64,000 nt of DNA from Pseudogracilibacillus sp037072025 (GCF_037072025.1 NZ_JAXHDD010000023.1:1-64000); one strand, 5' to 3'. Positions 7,202 through 16,742 are shown, counted from the first letter of the stretch. Made by a program: numbers and translations. The notes: generated by a model from the sequence alone, not told the origin.

Positions 7202-8365
7202 TTATGCTGCGTGATTATTAGAACTATCACCGATTAATTTATCGACCATTAAAGCAATCGCTCCGTCTCCTGTTACGTTTGTAGCTGTACCAAAACTATC
7301 TTGCGCCATGTACAGTGCGATCATTAAACCCAATGTCGTTTCATCAAACCCAAGCATCGTACTGAGAAGACCTAGTGCTGCCATAACAGCTCCACCTGGA
7401 ACGCCTGGAGCAGCAATCATAATAATCCCTAACATGAAAATAAACGGCATCATTAACCCGAATGTTGGAAGTGATAAACCATTCGCAAGTACCATAACCG
7501 CTACCGAACAAATGACGAGTGTAATGGTGCTTCCGGATAAATGAATCGTCGCACATAACGGAACAGCCGAGTCAGCAACTCCATCACTTACTTTATTGTT
7601 TTTCGTTGCACGAACAGTTACCGGGATCGTTGCTGCACTTGACATGGTCCCCAGTCCCGTAAAATAAGCCGGGAGCATCGTTTTTAAAGCAGAAAAAGGA
7701 TTTTTCCCTGTGTATGTACCTGCAATTATATAAAGAATAATGAGCCAAATCCAATGTACGACAACCGCCATAACAAGAACAAGTCCAAATGCTTTTAGCG
7801 TCTCAAACACTGCACCATCCGCACCAAGTTCAGCAAAAATACTTGCAATATAGAATGGTAAAAATGGAATAATAATTTTCCAAATAAGTCTTTCAACAAT
7901 TTCCTTACCTTCATCAAAAAATGATTGTAAGGTTGGACTGTTAATCCGTGTAATCCCAATACCAAATACAAAAGCAATCACAAGTGCAGTCATGACACCT
8001 GTAATTGGGTCAATTGCAATTTCAAAGAAAGGCTCAAATCCAGCTCCTTCCTCTGCCGAACCTCCACTACTACCAACGAGTCTAGGAATAATAATAAGAG
8101 CAACAATAAACGCTAACGTACCTGCAAGAATCGTTGAAGCGTACGAAATTGCAGCGGTGATTCCGAGCATTTTTCCGGAGTGTTTACCAAAACTGGCAAT
8201 ACCACTAGCGATATAGAAAATAATGATTAGCGGTATTGTAAATCCTAGAAATTGTCCGAAAAGTTCTTTAAATGTAACGATAATCCGAATGAGAAATTCT
8301 GGAGCAACTAAGCCAATAATAATACCACTCACAATACCAATGACCAATTTTCCTATTAACTTCAT
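7202..8365 (-). CDS. Dicarboxylate/amino acid:cation symporter (DAACS family)
   Basis: A 387-residue membrane transporter of the sodium:dicarboxylate/glutamate symporter family. It has about eight transmembrane helices, a serine-rich hairpin motif (TMSSAATIPVTV) and the conserved substrate/cation region near DSAVPLCATIHLSG and DSFGTATNVTGDGA. It probably imports C4-dicarboxylates or acidic amino acids with sodium or protons. The ATG at 8365, after AGGGGTGAAGG, is preferred over 8386. A sigma-A promoter is visible upstream and a hairpin follows, so the gene is monocistronic. The substrate is inferred from family only. Confidence 0.85.
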   Translation of the reverse strand: MKLIGKLVIGIVSGIIIGLVAPEFLIRIIVTFKELFGQFLGFTIPLIIIFYIASGIASFGKHSGKMLGITAAISYASTILAGTLAFIVALIIIPRLVGSSGGSAEEGAGFEPFFEIAIDPITGVMTALVIAFVFGIGITRINSPTLQSFFDEGKEIVERLIWKIIIPFLPFYIASIFAELGADGAVFETLKAFGLVLVMAVVVHWIWLIILYIIAGTYTGKNPFSALKTMLPAYFTGLGTMSSAATIPVTVRATKNNKVSDGVADSAVPLCATIHLSGSTITLVICSVAVMVLANGLSLPTFGLMMPFIFMLGIIMIAAPGVPGGAVMAALGLLSTMLGFDETTLGLMIALYMAQDSFGTATNVTGDGAIALMVDKLIGDSSNNHAA

Positions 8366-8395
8366 TCCTTCACCCCTTTTAAACAATGTGACCTA

Positions 8396-8424
8396 AATAT
8401 AGCATTTGTACTTTTTGAAATCAA
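8396..8424 (-). promoter_or_regulatory. Promoter of the symporter gene
   Basis: On the minus strand TTGATT (8424-8419), a 17-bp spacer and TATATT (8401-8396) stand about 30 nt upstream of the chosen start. Confidence 0.55.
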
Positions 8425-8585
8425 GGCAATTTTCAGAACGCTAAAGGAGGCTATTTGGAAGGATCGGAAATGAAATGCTACAACGATGAAGTGAGACCAT
8501 ACGTCTTTAGCGGGGACTTCATTGACAGTGTGATAAGAAAAATGAAAGAAAAAACGTCCCAAATGATAAATAATGATCACTTGGG

Positions 8586-8738
8586 ATTAGAAAACTTGGC
8601 TTCGGTAAAGAAAACACACCGATTGGCGAAAGACGGAGGTGATGTTGCACTTATGCTCTGGAGTGTAAGCCTTTACGGCGAATACCTTAGTTGCACTTAT
8701 ACGAGTCAAGAAAGGATTTATACTTTTGTATGAAAAAC
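8586..8738 (-). repeat. Dispersed repeat B, inverted copy with an internal insertion
   Basis: Reads on the minus strand AAAGTATAAATCCTTTC, then ATAAGTGCAACTAAGG, and ends GCCAAGTTTTCT. It carries about 60 extra bases in the middle, including a second GCATAAGTGCAAC. It lies in the 470-bp gap between the symporter and VanY genes. Open frames across it are by-products of the repeat. Confidence 0.7.
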
Positions 8739-8836
8739 AAACCTTTTTCATGATAGATGGTGGCTTCCGCAAATACAGAGTCATGCTGGTTTCTTACCTG
8801 CCAAAATCAGTCGCAACTACTACCTTTTCTTATCTC

Positions 8837-9826
8837 TTATTCAGCCCCCAAATATTCTTCTAAAGTTAAATCTTTTTCCGCAATTTCTTGGGCAGCTTTT
8901 TTACCAACATACCGTAAATGCCACGGTTCATATTGATATTCTGTAATATGTTCTTTTCCTTCAGGATAGCGAATAATAAATCCATACTCATGGGCGTGTT
9001 CTCTGACCCATTTCCCTTCTTCTGTATCACCGAAATCTGTATTCAAATCAAATCCGACTGACTCTGAGGTGACGTCCATAACGAGTCCAGTTTGATGTTC
9101 ACTTTCTCCCGCTCGAGCACTGTACGTGTTGGCATGATCTTCGCCGTGGCGTTCAACATTAGAAGCAAAGATTGCCTCTTGCCTTTCATACGACCGATAC
9201 CCGGATTGAGCAAATAAAGTTACTCCTTCATCATCGGCAGCTCTAAACATCTCTTCTAATGCATTTGCCGCTTCCTTACGTAATTGTTTTTTTGGATCAT
9301 CTTCAGAAAATGGAAAACGAACATCTGGTACAACTAGATCTTCCGGGTCAAAGCCATTTGGAAGGGCGTAGTTTTTATTGACTAGAACAAGAATTTCATA
9401 AGGATTTTCAACTATTTCAACAAATTCATCAGGAGCGGTTGGTTCCGCTAATTTACTTGCTACAGATACTGCTTTTTCTTGCTCGATAACTTCTTTAACC
9501 TCTTGATTATATATTCCAGAAACAAGTAAATTGTCATGTTGTAATTGAATATCCGTGATTGCCCATGTGGTAAGTGCGTCATATTTTCCTGACGTTTCCA
9601 CAGGATAGCCAATTTCAACTAAAGCATGTTGTAAAGCAAGCACTTGATCCCCTTGATCGCCTTTTTGTAATTCCACCTCAGGAAGTTCTGTGTCGCTCAT
9701 TTTCTTGTCTACCATTTGACCCTCCTGCTCGTTATGGTCATTTTGTATAACGTCTTTTTCTTTAGCACTGCATCCAATGACGAAAATAGCTATTATCACT
9801 CCAAAAATAATCACACTTTTTTTCAT
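8837..9826 (-). CDS. VanY-like D-Ala-D-Ala carboxypeptidase lipoprotein
   Basis: A 329-residue secreted lipoprotein. It begins with a signal peptide and a lipobox ending at C19 (FVIGC). Residues 50-112 form a peptidoglycan-binding domain 1. From about 180 there is a VanY/LAS metallopeptidase domain with SGYRS (208-212), SEHQTGLVMD (zinc ligands H244 and D251) and EPWH (H303). It should trim the terminal D-alanine from cell-wall stem peptides on the outer face of the membrane. It is a single gene on the minus strand, with peptidase T upstream in the same direction after an 89-bp gap. Confidence 0.88.
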   Translation of the reverse strand: MKKSVIIFGVIIAIFVIGCSAKEKDVIQNDHNEQEGQMVDKKMSDTELPEVELQKGDQGDQVLALQHALVEIGYPVETSGKYDALTTWAITDIQLQHDNLLVSGIYNQEVKEVIEQEKAVSVASKLAEPTAPDEFVEIVENPYEILVLVNKNYALPNGFDPEDLVVPDVRFPFSEDDPKKQLRKEAANALEEMFRAADDEGVTLFAQSGYRSYERQEAIFASNVERHGEDHANTYSARAGESEHQTGLVMDVTSESVGFDLNTDFGDTEEGKWVREHAHEYGFIIRYPEGKEHITEYQYEPWHLRYVGKKAAQEIAEKDLTLEEYLGAE

Positions 9827-9915
9827 AATTTATCCCCCATATCCGATAGCTATTTTCTCATAAATTCTAGTGGGAAAGCAATCAATTATTTCATCTGTTA
9901 TAAAATATACAAAAT

Positions 9916-11163
9916 TTAATTTCCATAGATGCTTTGTTCAAATAATTTACATATTTCAATAATGACTTGTACCGCTTTTTCCATATTGTCAACAGAAATA
10001 AATTCATATTTTCCGTGGAAATTTTCTCCACCAGTAAAAATATTAGGAGTTGGCAGTCCCATATAGGAAAGTTGTGAACCATCAGTTCCTCCACGAATTG
10101 GTTCGATAATTGGTTCAATATCTAATGATGTCATTGCAGCTTTTGCAATTTCAACAATTTCTTTCACAGGCTCAATTTTATCTCTCATATTATAATACTG
10201 ATCTGTCATTTCGAGTTCAATGCAAGTTTCACCATATTTTGCTATTAATTTAGATACACTTTCTCGTATGAAAGACTTTCTTTTTTCAAAATTTTCTTTA
10301 TCAAAGTCACGGATGATATAGTAAAGTTCCGTTTGTTCTACTGTACCTTCTATCGAGATTAGATGATAAAAACCTTCATACCCTTCTGTGTATTCAGGTG
10401 CTTCTTTTTCTGGGAGAAGATTCATGAACTCGTTAGCAATTTTGGTAGAGTGTACCATTTTTCCTTTAGCTGTTCCTGGATGAACATTGTTACCATTAAA
10501 AGTAAGCTTGGCTGCAGCTGCATTAAAACTTTCATACTGAAGTTCCCCAAGAGGACCGCCATCAACGGTATAAGCAAAATCTGCATTAAATTTTTCAACA
10601 TCAAATTTATGTGGACCACGTCCAATTTCTTCATCCGGTGTAAAGGCTACCCGAATATCTCCATGTGTGATATCTGGGTTTTGAATTAAAAATTCCATAG
10701 CAGTCATGATTTCTGCAATCCCTGCTTTGTTGTCAGCACCAAGTAATGTTGTTCCATCCGTCGTGATTAATGTATGTCCTTTATAGTTATGTAATTCCGG
10801 ATACTCTGTTGTAGTCATTACAATATCTAGAGCTTCATTTAGTATAATATCTTTTCCAATATAATTCGACCACACTTGGGGATTGACATTTTTGCCAGTA
10901 AAATCGGTTGCTGTGTCCACATGTGCAAGAAAGCCGATAGTGGGAACAGATTTTTTACTATTTGAAGGTAGCGTTGCCATAACATACCCGTTTTCATCAA
11001 TACTTACATCGGCCATTCCAATTTCCTGTAATTCTTTAACTAATAAACGTGCAAGCTCCAACTGACCTTCTGTTGTTGGTGTCGTATCATTTTGATCATT
11101 TGACTGAGTATCAATTTTTGCATAACGAATCAAGCGTGCTTTTAATTTTTCTTGTAAAGGCAT
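9916..11163 (-). CDS. pepT: Peptidase T (tripeptide aminopeptidase)
   Basis: A 415-residue M20-family zinc exopeptidase of the usual PepT length. Motifs are AHVDTA (H81, D83), TLLGADNKAG for the bridging Asp, DEEIGRG with the catalytic and metal Glu pair, VDGG, and a C-terminal NIFTGGENFHG with the last His ligand. It removes the N-terminal residue from tripeptides in the cytoplasm. The start at 11163 follows a GGAGGAAAT site. It is divergent from the sulfurtransferase gene. Confidence 0.93.
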   Translation of the reverse strand: MPLQEKLKARLIRYAKIDTQSNDQNDTTPTTEGQLELARLLVKELQEIGMADVSIDENGYVMATLPSNSKKSVPTIGFLAHVDTATDFTGKNVNPQVWSNYIGKDIILNEALDIVMTTTEYPELHNYKGHTLITTDGTTLLGADNKAGIAEIMTAMEFLIQNPDITHGDIRVAFTPDEEIGRGPHKFDVEKFNADFAYTVDGGPLGELQYESFNAAAAKLTFNGNNVHPGTAKGKMVHSTKIANEFMNLLPEKEAPEYTEGYEGFYHLISIEGTVEQTELYYIIRDFDKENFEKRKSFIRESVSKLIAKYGETCIELEMTDQYYNMRDKIEPVKEIVEIAKAAMTSLDIEPIIEPIRGGTDGSQLSYMGLPTPNIFTGGENFHGKYEFISVDNMEKAVQVIIEICKLFEQSIYGN

Positions 11164-11248
11164 TTATATTTCCTCCGTTCTTATAGTCTTATTAAAAAAT
11201 GGTATGGTAAACTAAATAAAAGTGCAACTAATTAAGGAGGAATAATGA

Positions 11249-12079
11249 ATGACCTATATCATAACTCCATCAGAATTAATAAAGAAACTTGAAAAGGATG
11301 AAACGGTTGTAATTGATGTTCGTTCTGACTTATATCATCCAGATTTAGGGTATGCATCTTATGTAAAGGGACATATTCCTGGAGCTTATTACTTACATTT
11401 GGAAAAAGATTTGTCCGGGAGAGTTGAACAACATGGTGGGAATCATCCGCTCCCTAATATGGATGAGCTCGCAAAAAGGCTAGGGGAGATAGGGATTGAT
11501 CATAGTACGCATGTTGTCATTTATGATGCCGATAATGATATGTTTGCCTCTAGAGCTTGGTGGCTCCTATATTACATGGGGCATGAACAAGTTTTTGTAT
11601 TAGAAGGAGGATATAAAGCTTGGAGTGAAGCGAGTTACGAAGTTGTTATGGATATCCCTGCTCGAAAAGCAAAGAAATTTATTCCCCAACTACGTCCTGA
11701 AGTCATTGCAAATATAGAGGATGTAAAACGAAGAGATGACAAAAGTGTTTTGATAGATTCACGAGCAAAGGAAAGATACTTAGGAAAAACGGAACCTTTA
11801 TATAAAAAAGCCGGACATATCCCAGGTGCGAAAAATTACTTTTGGAGAGACGTTCTAAATGATAAAGGTGTTTGGAAGAAACCTGAAGAGTTAAAAGAAC
11901 ACTTTGAAAAGCTAAAAGACGCAGATGAAATTATCGTATCTTGTGGGTCAGGGATTTCAGCATGCCCTAATTTTATTGCCCTTAAGATGGCAGGATATAA
12001 AAATGTCAAACTCTACCCAGGTAGTTTTAGTGATTGGATCTCTTATAAAGATAATCCTGTTGAAACGAAAGAGGAATAA
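11249..12079 (+). CDS. Sulfurtransferase (two-domain rhodanese), paralogue 1
   Basis: A 276-residue thiosulfate/3-mercaptopyruvate sulfurtransferase. The N-terminal rhodanese domain is inactive, with Asp where Cys is expected (YDADNDMFA). The C-terminal domain has the active loop C232-GSGIS after VS. CGSG-type loops occur in both thiosulfate and mercaptopyruvate enzymes, so the donor is undecided. AAGGAGG sits 8 nt before the ATG at 11249; an ATG at 11245 is out of frame. The gene is followed after 2 nt by tag and then a second copy. Confidence 0.88.
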   Translation: MTYIITPSELIKKLEKDETVVIDVRSDLYHPDLGYASYVKGHIPGAYYLHLEKDLSGRVEQHGGNHPLPNMDELAKRLGEIGIDHSTHVVIYDADNDMFASRAWWLLYYMGHEQVFVLEGGYKAWSEASYEVVMDIPARKAKKFIPQLRPEVIANIEDVKRRDDKSVLIDSRAKERYLGKTEPLYKKAGHIPGAKNYFWRDVLNDKGVWKKPEELKEHFEKLKDADEIIVSCGSGISACPNFIALKMAGYKNVKLYPGSFSDWISYKDNPVETKEE

Positions 12080-12081
12080 AA

Positions 12082-12651
12082 ATGGAGAAAAATAGATGTG
12101 AATGGGTAACGAAAGATCTGCTCTATATTCAATATCATGATGAAGAGTGGGGGAATATAGAGCGATTTTGTGATGATCATTACCTGTTTGAGATGCTTAC
12201 ATTAGAAGGTGCGCAAGCTGGATTGAGTTGGATCACCATTTTAAAAAGACGCGAAAATTATCGGGAAGCTTTTGATCAGTTTGATCCTTTAAAGGTGGCA
12301 GCTTATACGGAAGAGAAAATTAAAAACTTGCTTGATAACAAGGGAATTATTCGAAATAAGAGAAAGATCAAATCAACTGTAAATAATGCAAAAGCTTTTA
12401 TTAACATACAAGAAGAGTGCGGAAGTTTCCATCATTATTTGTGGGAGTTTTTTGGCGGAAAACAAATAAAAAATCATTGGAAGCGTCATGAGGAAGTACC
12501 AGCTGCAACAAAAGAGTCAGAGAAATTAAGTAAAGAACTTCGTAAAAGAGGCTTCTCATTTGTAGGGCCTGTTATTTGTTATTCCTTTATGCAAGCAGTC
12601 GGTCTTGTAAATGATCATACGGTTGATTGCTATTTATATCATGAAAAGTGA
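12082..12651 (+). CDS. tag: DNA-3-methyladenine glycosylase I
   Basis: A 189-residue base-excision repair enzyme. Motifs are the N-terminal RCEW (zinc Cys6) and YHDEEWG (zinc His19), FEMLTLEGAQAGLSW in the helix-hairpin-helix fold, and C-terminal NDHTVDC, which supplies the last His and Cys of the zinc snap. It removes 3-methyladenine from alkylated DNA. It is wedged between two sulfurtransferase paralogues in one apparent operon. Confidence 0.93.
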   Translation: MEKNRCEWVTKDLLYIQYHDEEWGNIERFCDDHYLFEMLTLEGAQAGLSWITILKRRENYREAFDQFDPLKVAAYTEEKIKNLLDNKGIIRNKRKIKSTVNNAKAFINIQEECGSFHHYLWEFFGGKQIKNHWKRHEEVPAATKESEKLSKELRKRGFSFVGPVICYSFMQAVGLVNDHTVDCYLYHEK

Positions 12652-12667
12652 TGAAAGAAGGGGTATC

Positions 12668-13495
12668 ATGTCGATAATTGTAAGCGCCGAAGAATTATAT
12701 CAAAAAATGAATAACCGTAACGTAAGGATTATAGACGTTCGTACAAAAGATAAGGAATTTGAAAAGGGAAAAGCTGCTTATGAACATAGCCATCTTCCCG
12801 GGGCGTTTTATCTAGATTTTAAAAAAGACTTATCAGGAGAAAATTCATTTTTACCTGAAGTAGAAGAACTTGCTGCTAAACTTGGGAAAATGGGGATAAA
12901 TCAAGATTCAGAGATTATCCTCTATGATCAGGGGAATCATCGATCTGCTTCTAAAGCTTGGTTAGTTTTCTATTATCTTGGTCACGACAATGTATTTGTT
13001 TTGGATAGAGGATTTACTGCATGGTTAGAGGCAGGATACAGAGTAACATCCGAACAATCAAAGAATGACTCGACTACATATAATGTACAACTTCGAGAAA
13101 AGGTTATTGTAGATATTGAGATAATAAAGAATAGAATTGATCAAGAAACAACTTCTACGTTAATAGATTCTCGAGCATATGAACGATATATAGGTAAGGA
13201 TGAACCGAAATACAAAAAGGCTGGTCATATTCCTGGAGCCAAAAACTATCATTCTAAACTAGTGTTTAAAGAAAATGGTAATTGGAAAAACCCTGAAGAA
13301 TTAAAAAAACATTTTAATCAACTTGATCCAAATGAGGAAATTATCGTTTCTTGTGGTTCCGGTAATTCAGCTTGTATGAACCTTGTTGCACTAAAAAATG
13401 CAGGATTCAAAGATGTGAAAATATATCCTGGCGGGTTTAGTGAGTGGATTGAAGCTGAGGGGAATGAGGTTGAACAAGGAATAGAAGAGCAATAA
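12668..13495 (+). CDS. Sulfurtransferase (two-domain rhodanese), paralogue 2
   Basis: A 275-residue paralogue of the gene at 11249. It shares the same domain order, the IGKDEPKYKKAGHIPGAKNY block, and an active loop C229-GSGNS; the inactive N-terminal domain ends in YDQGNHRSA. The ATG at 12668 follows GAAAGAAGGGG. The earlier ATG at 12611 lies inside tag and is unlikely. The pair probably arose by duplication around tag. The active-loop difference (CGSGNS against CGSGIS) suggests diverged donors. Product inferred from family. Confidence 0.87.
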   Translation: MSIIVSAEELYQKMNNRNVRIIDVRTKDKEFEKGKAAYEHSHLPGAFYLDFKKDLSGENSFLPEVEELAAKLGKMGINQDSEIILYDQGNHRSASKAWLVFYYLGHDNVFVLDRGFTAWLEAGYRVTSEQSKNDSTTYNVQLREKVIVDIEIIKNRIDQETTSTLIDSRAYERYIGKDEPKYKKAGHIPGAKNYHSKLVFKENGNWKNPEELKKHFNQLDPNEEIIVSCGSGNSACMNLVALKNAGFKDVKIYPGGFSEWIEAEGNEVEQGIEEQ

Positions 13496-13564
13496 TTTAG
13501 CTGAGTTACTACCGAAATATCATCTGCGATAAAAGGGATAACTCAGGCTGCAGTATAATAAATA

Positions 13565-13599
13565 GGCTTTCTTCGTTTACAACTGAAATGAAGAAAGCC
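13565..13599. terminator. Convergent terminator
   Basis: GGCTTTCTTC pairs with GAAGAAAGCC across a 15-nt loop between two convergent genes, the sulfurtransferase on plus and the LysR gene on minus. It may serve both. Confidence 0.65.
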
Positions 13600-13606
13600 A
13601 CTTTAA

Positions 13607-14488
13607 TTATTGGAATTCTTCAGACAAGTAGCGAATCAAAGATCTCACTGCAAAAGAAAGATAGCTTTCTTTTTTTGTAATGACTCCTAACTCCCAAAGA
13701 GGCGGAGATTCGATTGGTATCATACTAATTTCGTTTTTGTCCATTTTGGAATAGATAGATTTTGGTAGGAGTGTTATTCCTAATTGTGCCGCTACTAGTT
13801 CTGTTATTAAATCCCATTGAGAACTTTGATAAGAAATCGTTGGATTGAAACCTGCTACCGTTTCGCACTGATTAATGACCAACCAATGTAAAGAAAATTC
13901 ACGAGTAAAAAGAATAAAATTTTCATTTTCCAAATCTTGCAGTTGAACAATCTTTTTATTTGCGAGAGAATGTTTTTTGCTAGTAAAAAGCATAAATTCA
14001 TCTTGAATGAAAGGTAAAATGTTGAACTTACTATTATTGACAGGTAACACAACAATCCCTACATCTACTTGACCGTCCTCTACTAAGTATTCAATTTTTT
14101 TAGCACCATGTTCTATTAATTTTAAAGAAATAGTTGGATTTACTCGATCAAAGTTTACAGCAATTCGAGGGAAAAATAGCGTCCCAATTAAAGGAGGCAC
14201 ACCTATTTTGATTTCGCCAGACGGTATATTCATTAAATCATCTAGGAGCGTATATAGTTCACTGGTAGCCGCTAAAATTTTATTTGCTTGTTCATATACT
14301 AGAAGTCCCGTATCCGTTAAAATTAATTTTCGTGTAGAACGTTCAAATAATTCTACTTTAAGTTTTTGTTCTAGTTTTTTAATAGATCTACTTAATGTAG
14401 GTTGAGAAACATAGATATTTGTTGCTGCTTTCGTAAAGCTGCCGTAATTAACCACAGCTATAAAATGGCGTAATTCAGTTAGTTCCAT
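13607..14488 (-). CDS. LysR-family regulator, divergent from the acetoacetate operon
   Basis: A 293-residue LysR-type regulator. The N-terminal winged helix reads TELRHFIAVVNYGSFTKAA and then SQPTLSRSIKKLE, followed by a type 2 periplasmic-fold effector domain. The ATG at 14488 has GGAGGGAG 9 nt upstream; the longer frame starting at 14518 is rejected. It is divergently placed from the thiolase gene with a 197-bp AT-rich spacer, the typical layout for a LysR activator of the adjacent operon. The effector is unknown; a short acyl-CoA or acetoacetate would fit the neighbours. Confidence 0.88.
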   Translation of the reverse strand: MELTELRHFIAVVNYGSFTKAATNIYVSQPTLSRSIKKLEQKLKVELFERSTRKLILTDTGLLVYEQANKILAATSELYTLLDDLMNIPSGEIKIGVPPLIGTLFFPRIAVNFDRVNPTISLKLIEHGAKKIEYLVEDGQVDVGIVVLPVNNSKFNILPFIQDEFMLFTSKKHSLANKKIVQLQDLENENFILFTREFSLHWLVINQCETVAGFNPTISYQSSQWDLITELVAAQLGITLLPKSIYSKMDKNEISMIPIESPPLWELGVITKKESYLSFAVRSLIRYLSEEFQ

Positions 14489-14685
14489 TATTTGAAGCTC
14501 CCTCCAAGACCAAATCATTTTCTAATAAAAATAAAATTACATTTATTTTTTTTAAGGGCTTGCTTATTTATTCATAATATAAATATAACATATTCAATAT
14601 ATTCATTTAACTTATAAGTGTTCTTCGTATAAAATAATGGTAAGAAAAATTAAAAAAGTTTATTTATGTTATGGGGAGAGATAAT

Positions 14686-15876
14686 ATGGCAAACAATTCA
14701 GTAGTTATTGTAAGCGCTTTAAGAACTCCTATTGGTAAATTTAGAGGGAGTTTGAAAAACATTAGTGCAGTTGAATTAGGCTCCATCGTTGTTAAAAATG
14801 TAATCGAACAGGTTGTAATTAATAAAAACATGATCGATGAAGTCATCATGGGTAACGTTCTTCAAGCCGGGTTAGGTCAAAACCCTGCAAGACAAGTAGC
14901 CATTAAAGCAGGAATTCCTGAGGAAGTGCCAGCCATGACTATAAATAAAGTATGTGGTTCGGGTTTAAAAGCAGTACATCTAGCATCGCAAGCTATTCAA
15001 GCAGGTGAAGCTGAAATTGTAATTGCCGGTGGAATGGAAAGTATGAGTCAAGCACCATATGTATCAATGGAAGCGAGAGAAGGTTTCCGAATGGGAGATC
15101 AAAAAATAGTAGATAGCTTAATTCAAGATGGATTATGGTGTGCTTTTAATGATTATCATATGGGAAATACAGCGGAAAACATTTGTGAACAATACGAACT
15201 TTCTAGGGAAGAACAAGATCAATTTGCTGCACTTAGTCAGACAAAAGCGGTGAATGCTATTTCAAAAGGGAGGTTTAAAGAGGAAATTGTTCCGATACAA
15301 ATACCGCAAAGAAAAGGAGGTCCGATTACGTTTGATACGGATGAGTATGTGAGAATGGATACTACCGAAGAAAAGTTAGGTAAATTAAGACCCGCTTTCA
15401 AAAAGGATGGGAGTGTTACGGCGGGAAATGCTTCAGGAATTAATGATGGAGCAGCAGCGGTTCTATTAATGAGTCAGAAGAAAGCAGAAGAACTAAACAT
15501 AACACCTTTAGCTACGATAATGGCTAATGCAAGTGCTGGTGTTAATCCTAGTGTCATGGGAATTGGGCCAGTTCCGGCAACAGAAAAAGCGTTAGTAAAG
15601 GCAGGCATAACAATGGATGAACTAAATCTAATTGAAGCAAATGAAGCTTTTGCAGCTCAAGCATTAGCGGTGAAAAAAGAATTACAACTATCAGAAGATA
15701 TTATCAATGTTAATGGTGGAGCAATTGCCTTAGGTCATCCAATTGGTGCAAGTGGAACACGAATTTTGGTGACTTTACTCCACGAATTAAAGCGACGAAA
15801 TGAGACGTATGGATTAGCCACTTTATGTATAGGTGGAGGGCAAGGTGTAGCTACTATTGTAAAAAGAGATGTATAA
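14686..15876 (+). CDS. Acetyl-CoA acetyltransferase (thiolase)
   Basis: A 396-residue thiolase. The acylated Cys90 is in KVCGSGLKAV. The active-site NEAFAAQ, GHPIGASGTR (His) and CIGGGQG (second Cys) are intact. In this setting it splits acetoacetyl-CoA into two acetyl-CoA. The ATG at 14686 follows GGGGAGAG. A cre-like site lies inside its first codons. A family A repeat begins at the first base after the stop and separates it from scoA, so downstream expression may be reduced. Confidence 0.92.
   Translation: MANNSVVIVSALRTPIGKFRGSLKNISAVELGSIVVKNVIEQVVINKNMIDEVIMGNVLQAGLGQNPARQVAIKAGIPEEVPAMTINKVCGSGLKAVHLASQAIQAGEAEIVIAGGMESMSQAPYVSMEAREGFRMGDQKIVDSLIQDGLWCAFNDYHMGNTAENICEQYELSREEQDQFAALSQTKAVNAISKGRFKEEIVPIQIPQRKGGPITFDTDEYVRMDTTEEKLGKLRPAFKKDGSVTAGNASGINDGAAAVLLMSQKKAEELNITPLATIMANASAGVNPSVMGIGPVPATEKALVKAGITMDELNLIEANEAFAAQALAVKKELQLSEDIINVNGGAIALGHPIGASGTRILVTLLHELKRRNETYGLATLCIGGGQGVATIVKRDV
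14709..14722 (+). promoter_or_regulatory. cre-like CcpA site inside the thiolase start
   Basis: TGTAAGCGCTTTAA matches 13 of 14 positions of the Bacillus cre consensus TGWAARCGYTWNCW. It lies 23 nt into the coding region, a common roadblock position for CcpA. Confidence 0.5.
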
Positions 15877-16030
15877 GAGGATGTTCAAAAAGTCCGGTAA
15901 AAATGACACTGCGAATTTCTTCGTTGGCTTGTTTCTCCGCCGCTCATGTATTTAAAAGCATACATTCCGCTGACGGGAGCTGCGCCGCCTCGAACTTCTT
16001 GGTCCTTTTTATCCTCCTTTTTGAACACGC
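15877..16030 (+). repeat. Dispersed repeat A, copy 2 (short form)
   Basis: 154 bp from GAGGATGTTCAAAAAGTCC to CTCCTTTTTGAACACGC. Its first base directly follows the thiolase stop. Outer arms TGTTCAAAAAG and CTTTTTGAACA are perfectly complementary. It fills nearly the whole gap before scoA. Confidence 0.88.
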
Positions 16031-16052
16031 ATTATAAAAAGGAGCTGACAAA

Positions 16053-16742
16053 ATGAAGACGATATTTAGTAATTTTTACGAAGCCGTCGATAGTATAAAA
16101 GATGGAATGACAATCATGGTTGGAGGATTTGGAATTGTTGGAATTCCGGAAAATTTAATAAAAGCTATATATGAAAAAGATGTAAAGGATTTAACAGTGA
16201 TTTCAAATAATTGTGGAATTGATGATTGGGGACTTGGACTATTATTAAAAAATAAACAAATAAAGAAAATGATTTCATCCTACGTAGGTGAGAATAAGGA
16301 ATTTGAAAGACAAGTACTAAATGGAGATTTGGAAGTTATGTTGGTACCTCAAGGTTCCTTAGCTGAGAAAATTCGTGCAGGTGGGGCGGGGATCCCGGCT
16401 TTTTTTACGCCAACGGGTGTCGGAACATTAATTGCTGAAGGAAAAGAAACAAAAACGTTTAATGAAAAAGAATATCTGTTGGAAGAAAGTCTAGTAGCCG
16501 ATTTTAGTCTCATTCGTGCTTGGAAAGCGGATAAGCATGGAAATCTAGTATTTAGAAAAACAGCTCGAAATTTTAATCCAATGATGGCTGCGGCTGGTAA
16601 AGTTACTATTGCCGAGGTTGAAGAAATAGTTGAAGTGGGAGAATTGGATCCAGATGAAATTCATACTCCTGGGATATATGTGCAAGGAATAATTATAGGA
16701 AAACAAGAAAAAAGAATTGAACATTTAACAATAAGTGAATAG
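16053..16742 (+). CDS. scoA: 3-oxoacid CoA-transferase subunit A
   Basis: A 229-residue alpha subunit of succinyl-CoA:3-ketoacid or acetate-CoA transferase. Family signatures are VGGFGIVGIPENLI near residues 24-37, NNCGIDDWGLG, and GGAGIPAFFTPTGVGT. With ScoB it moves CoA from an acyl-CoA to acetoacetate. An AAAAGGAGCTG ribosome site lies between repeat A copy 2 and the start. scoB follows after 27 nt. The choice between the sco and ato names is by resemblance. Confidence 0.92.
   Translation: MKTIFSNFYEAVDSIKDGMTIMVGGFGIVGIPENLIKAIYEKDVKDLTVISNNCGIDDWGLGLLLKNKQIKKMISSYVGENKEFERQVLNGDLEVMLVPQGSLAEKIRAGGAGIPAFFTPTGVGTLIAEGKETKTFNEKEYLLEESLVADFSLIRAWKADKHGNLVFRKTARNFNPMMAAAGKVTIAEVEEIVEVGELDPDEIHTPGIYVQGIIIGKQEKRIEHLTISE

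Noticed and set aside
8455..8784. Open frames on both strands in the symporter-VanY gap
   Set aside because: They run through the inverted repeat B copy and have no recognisable protein sequence.
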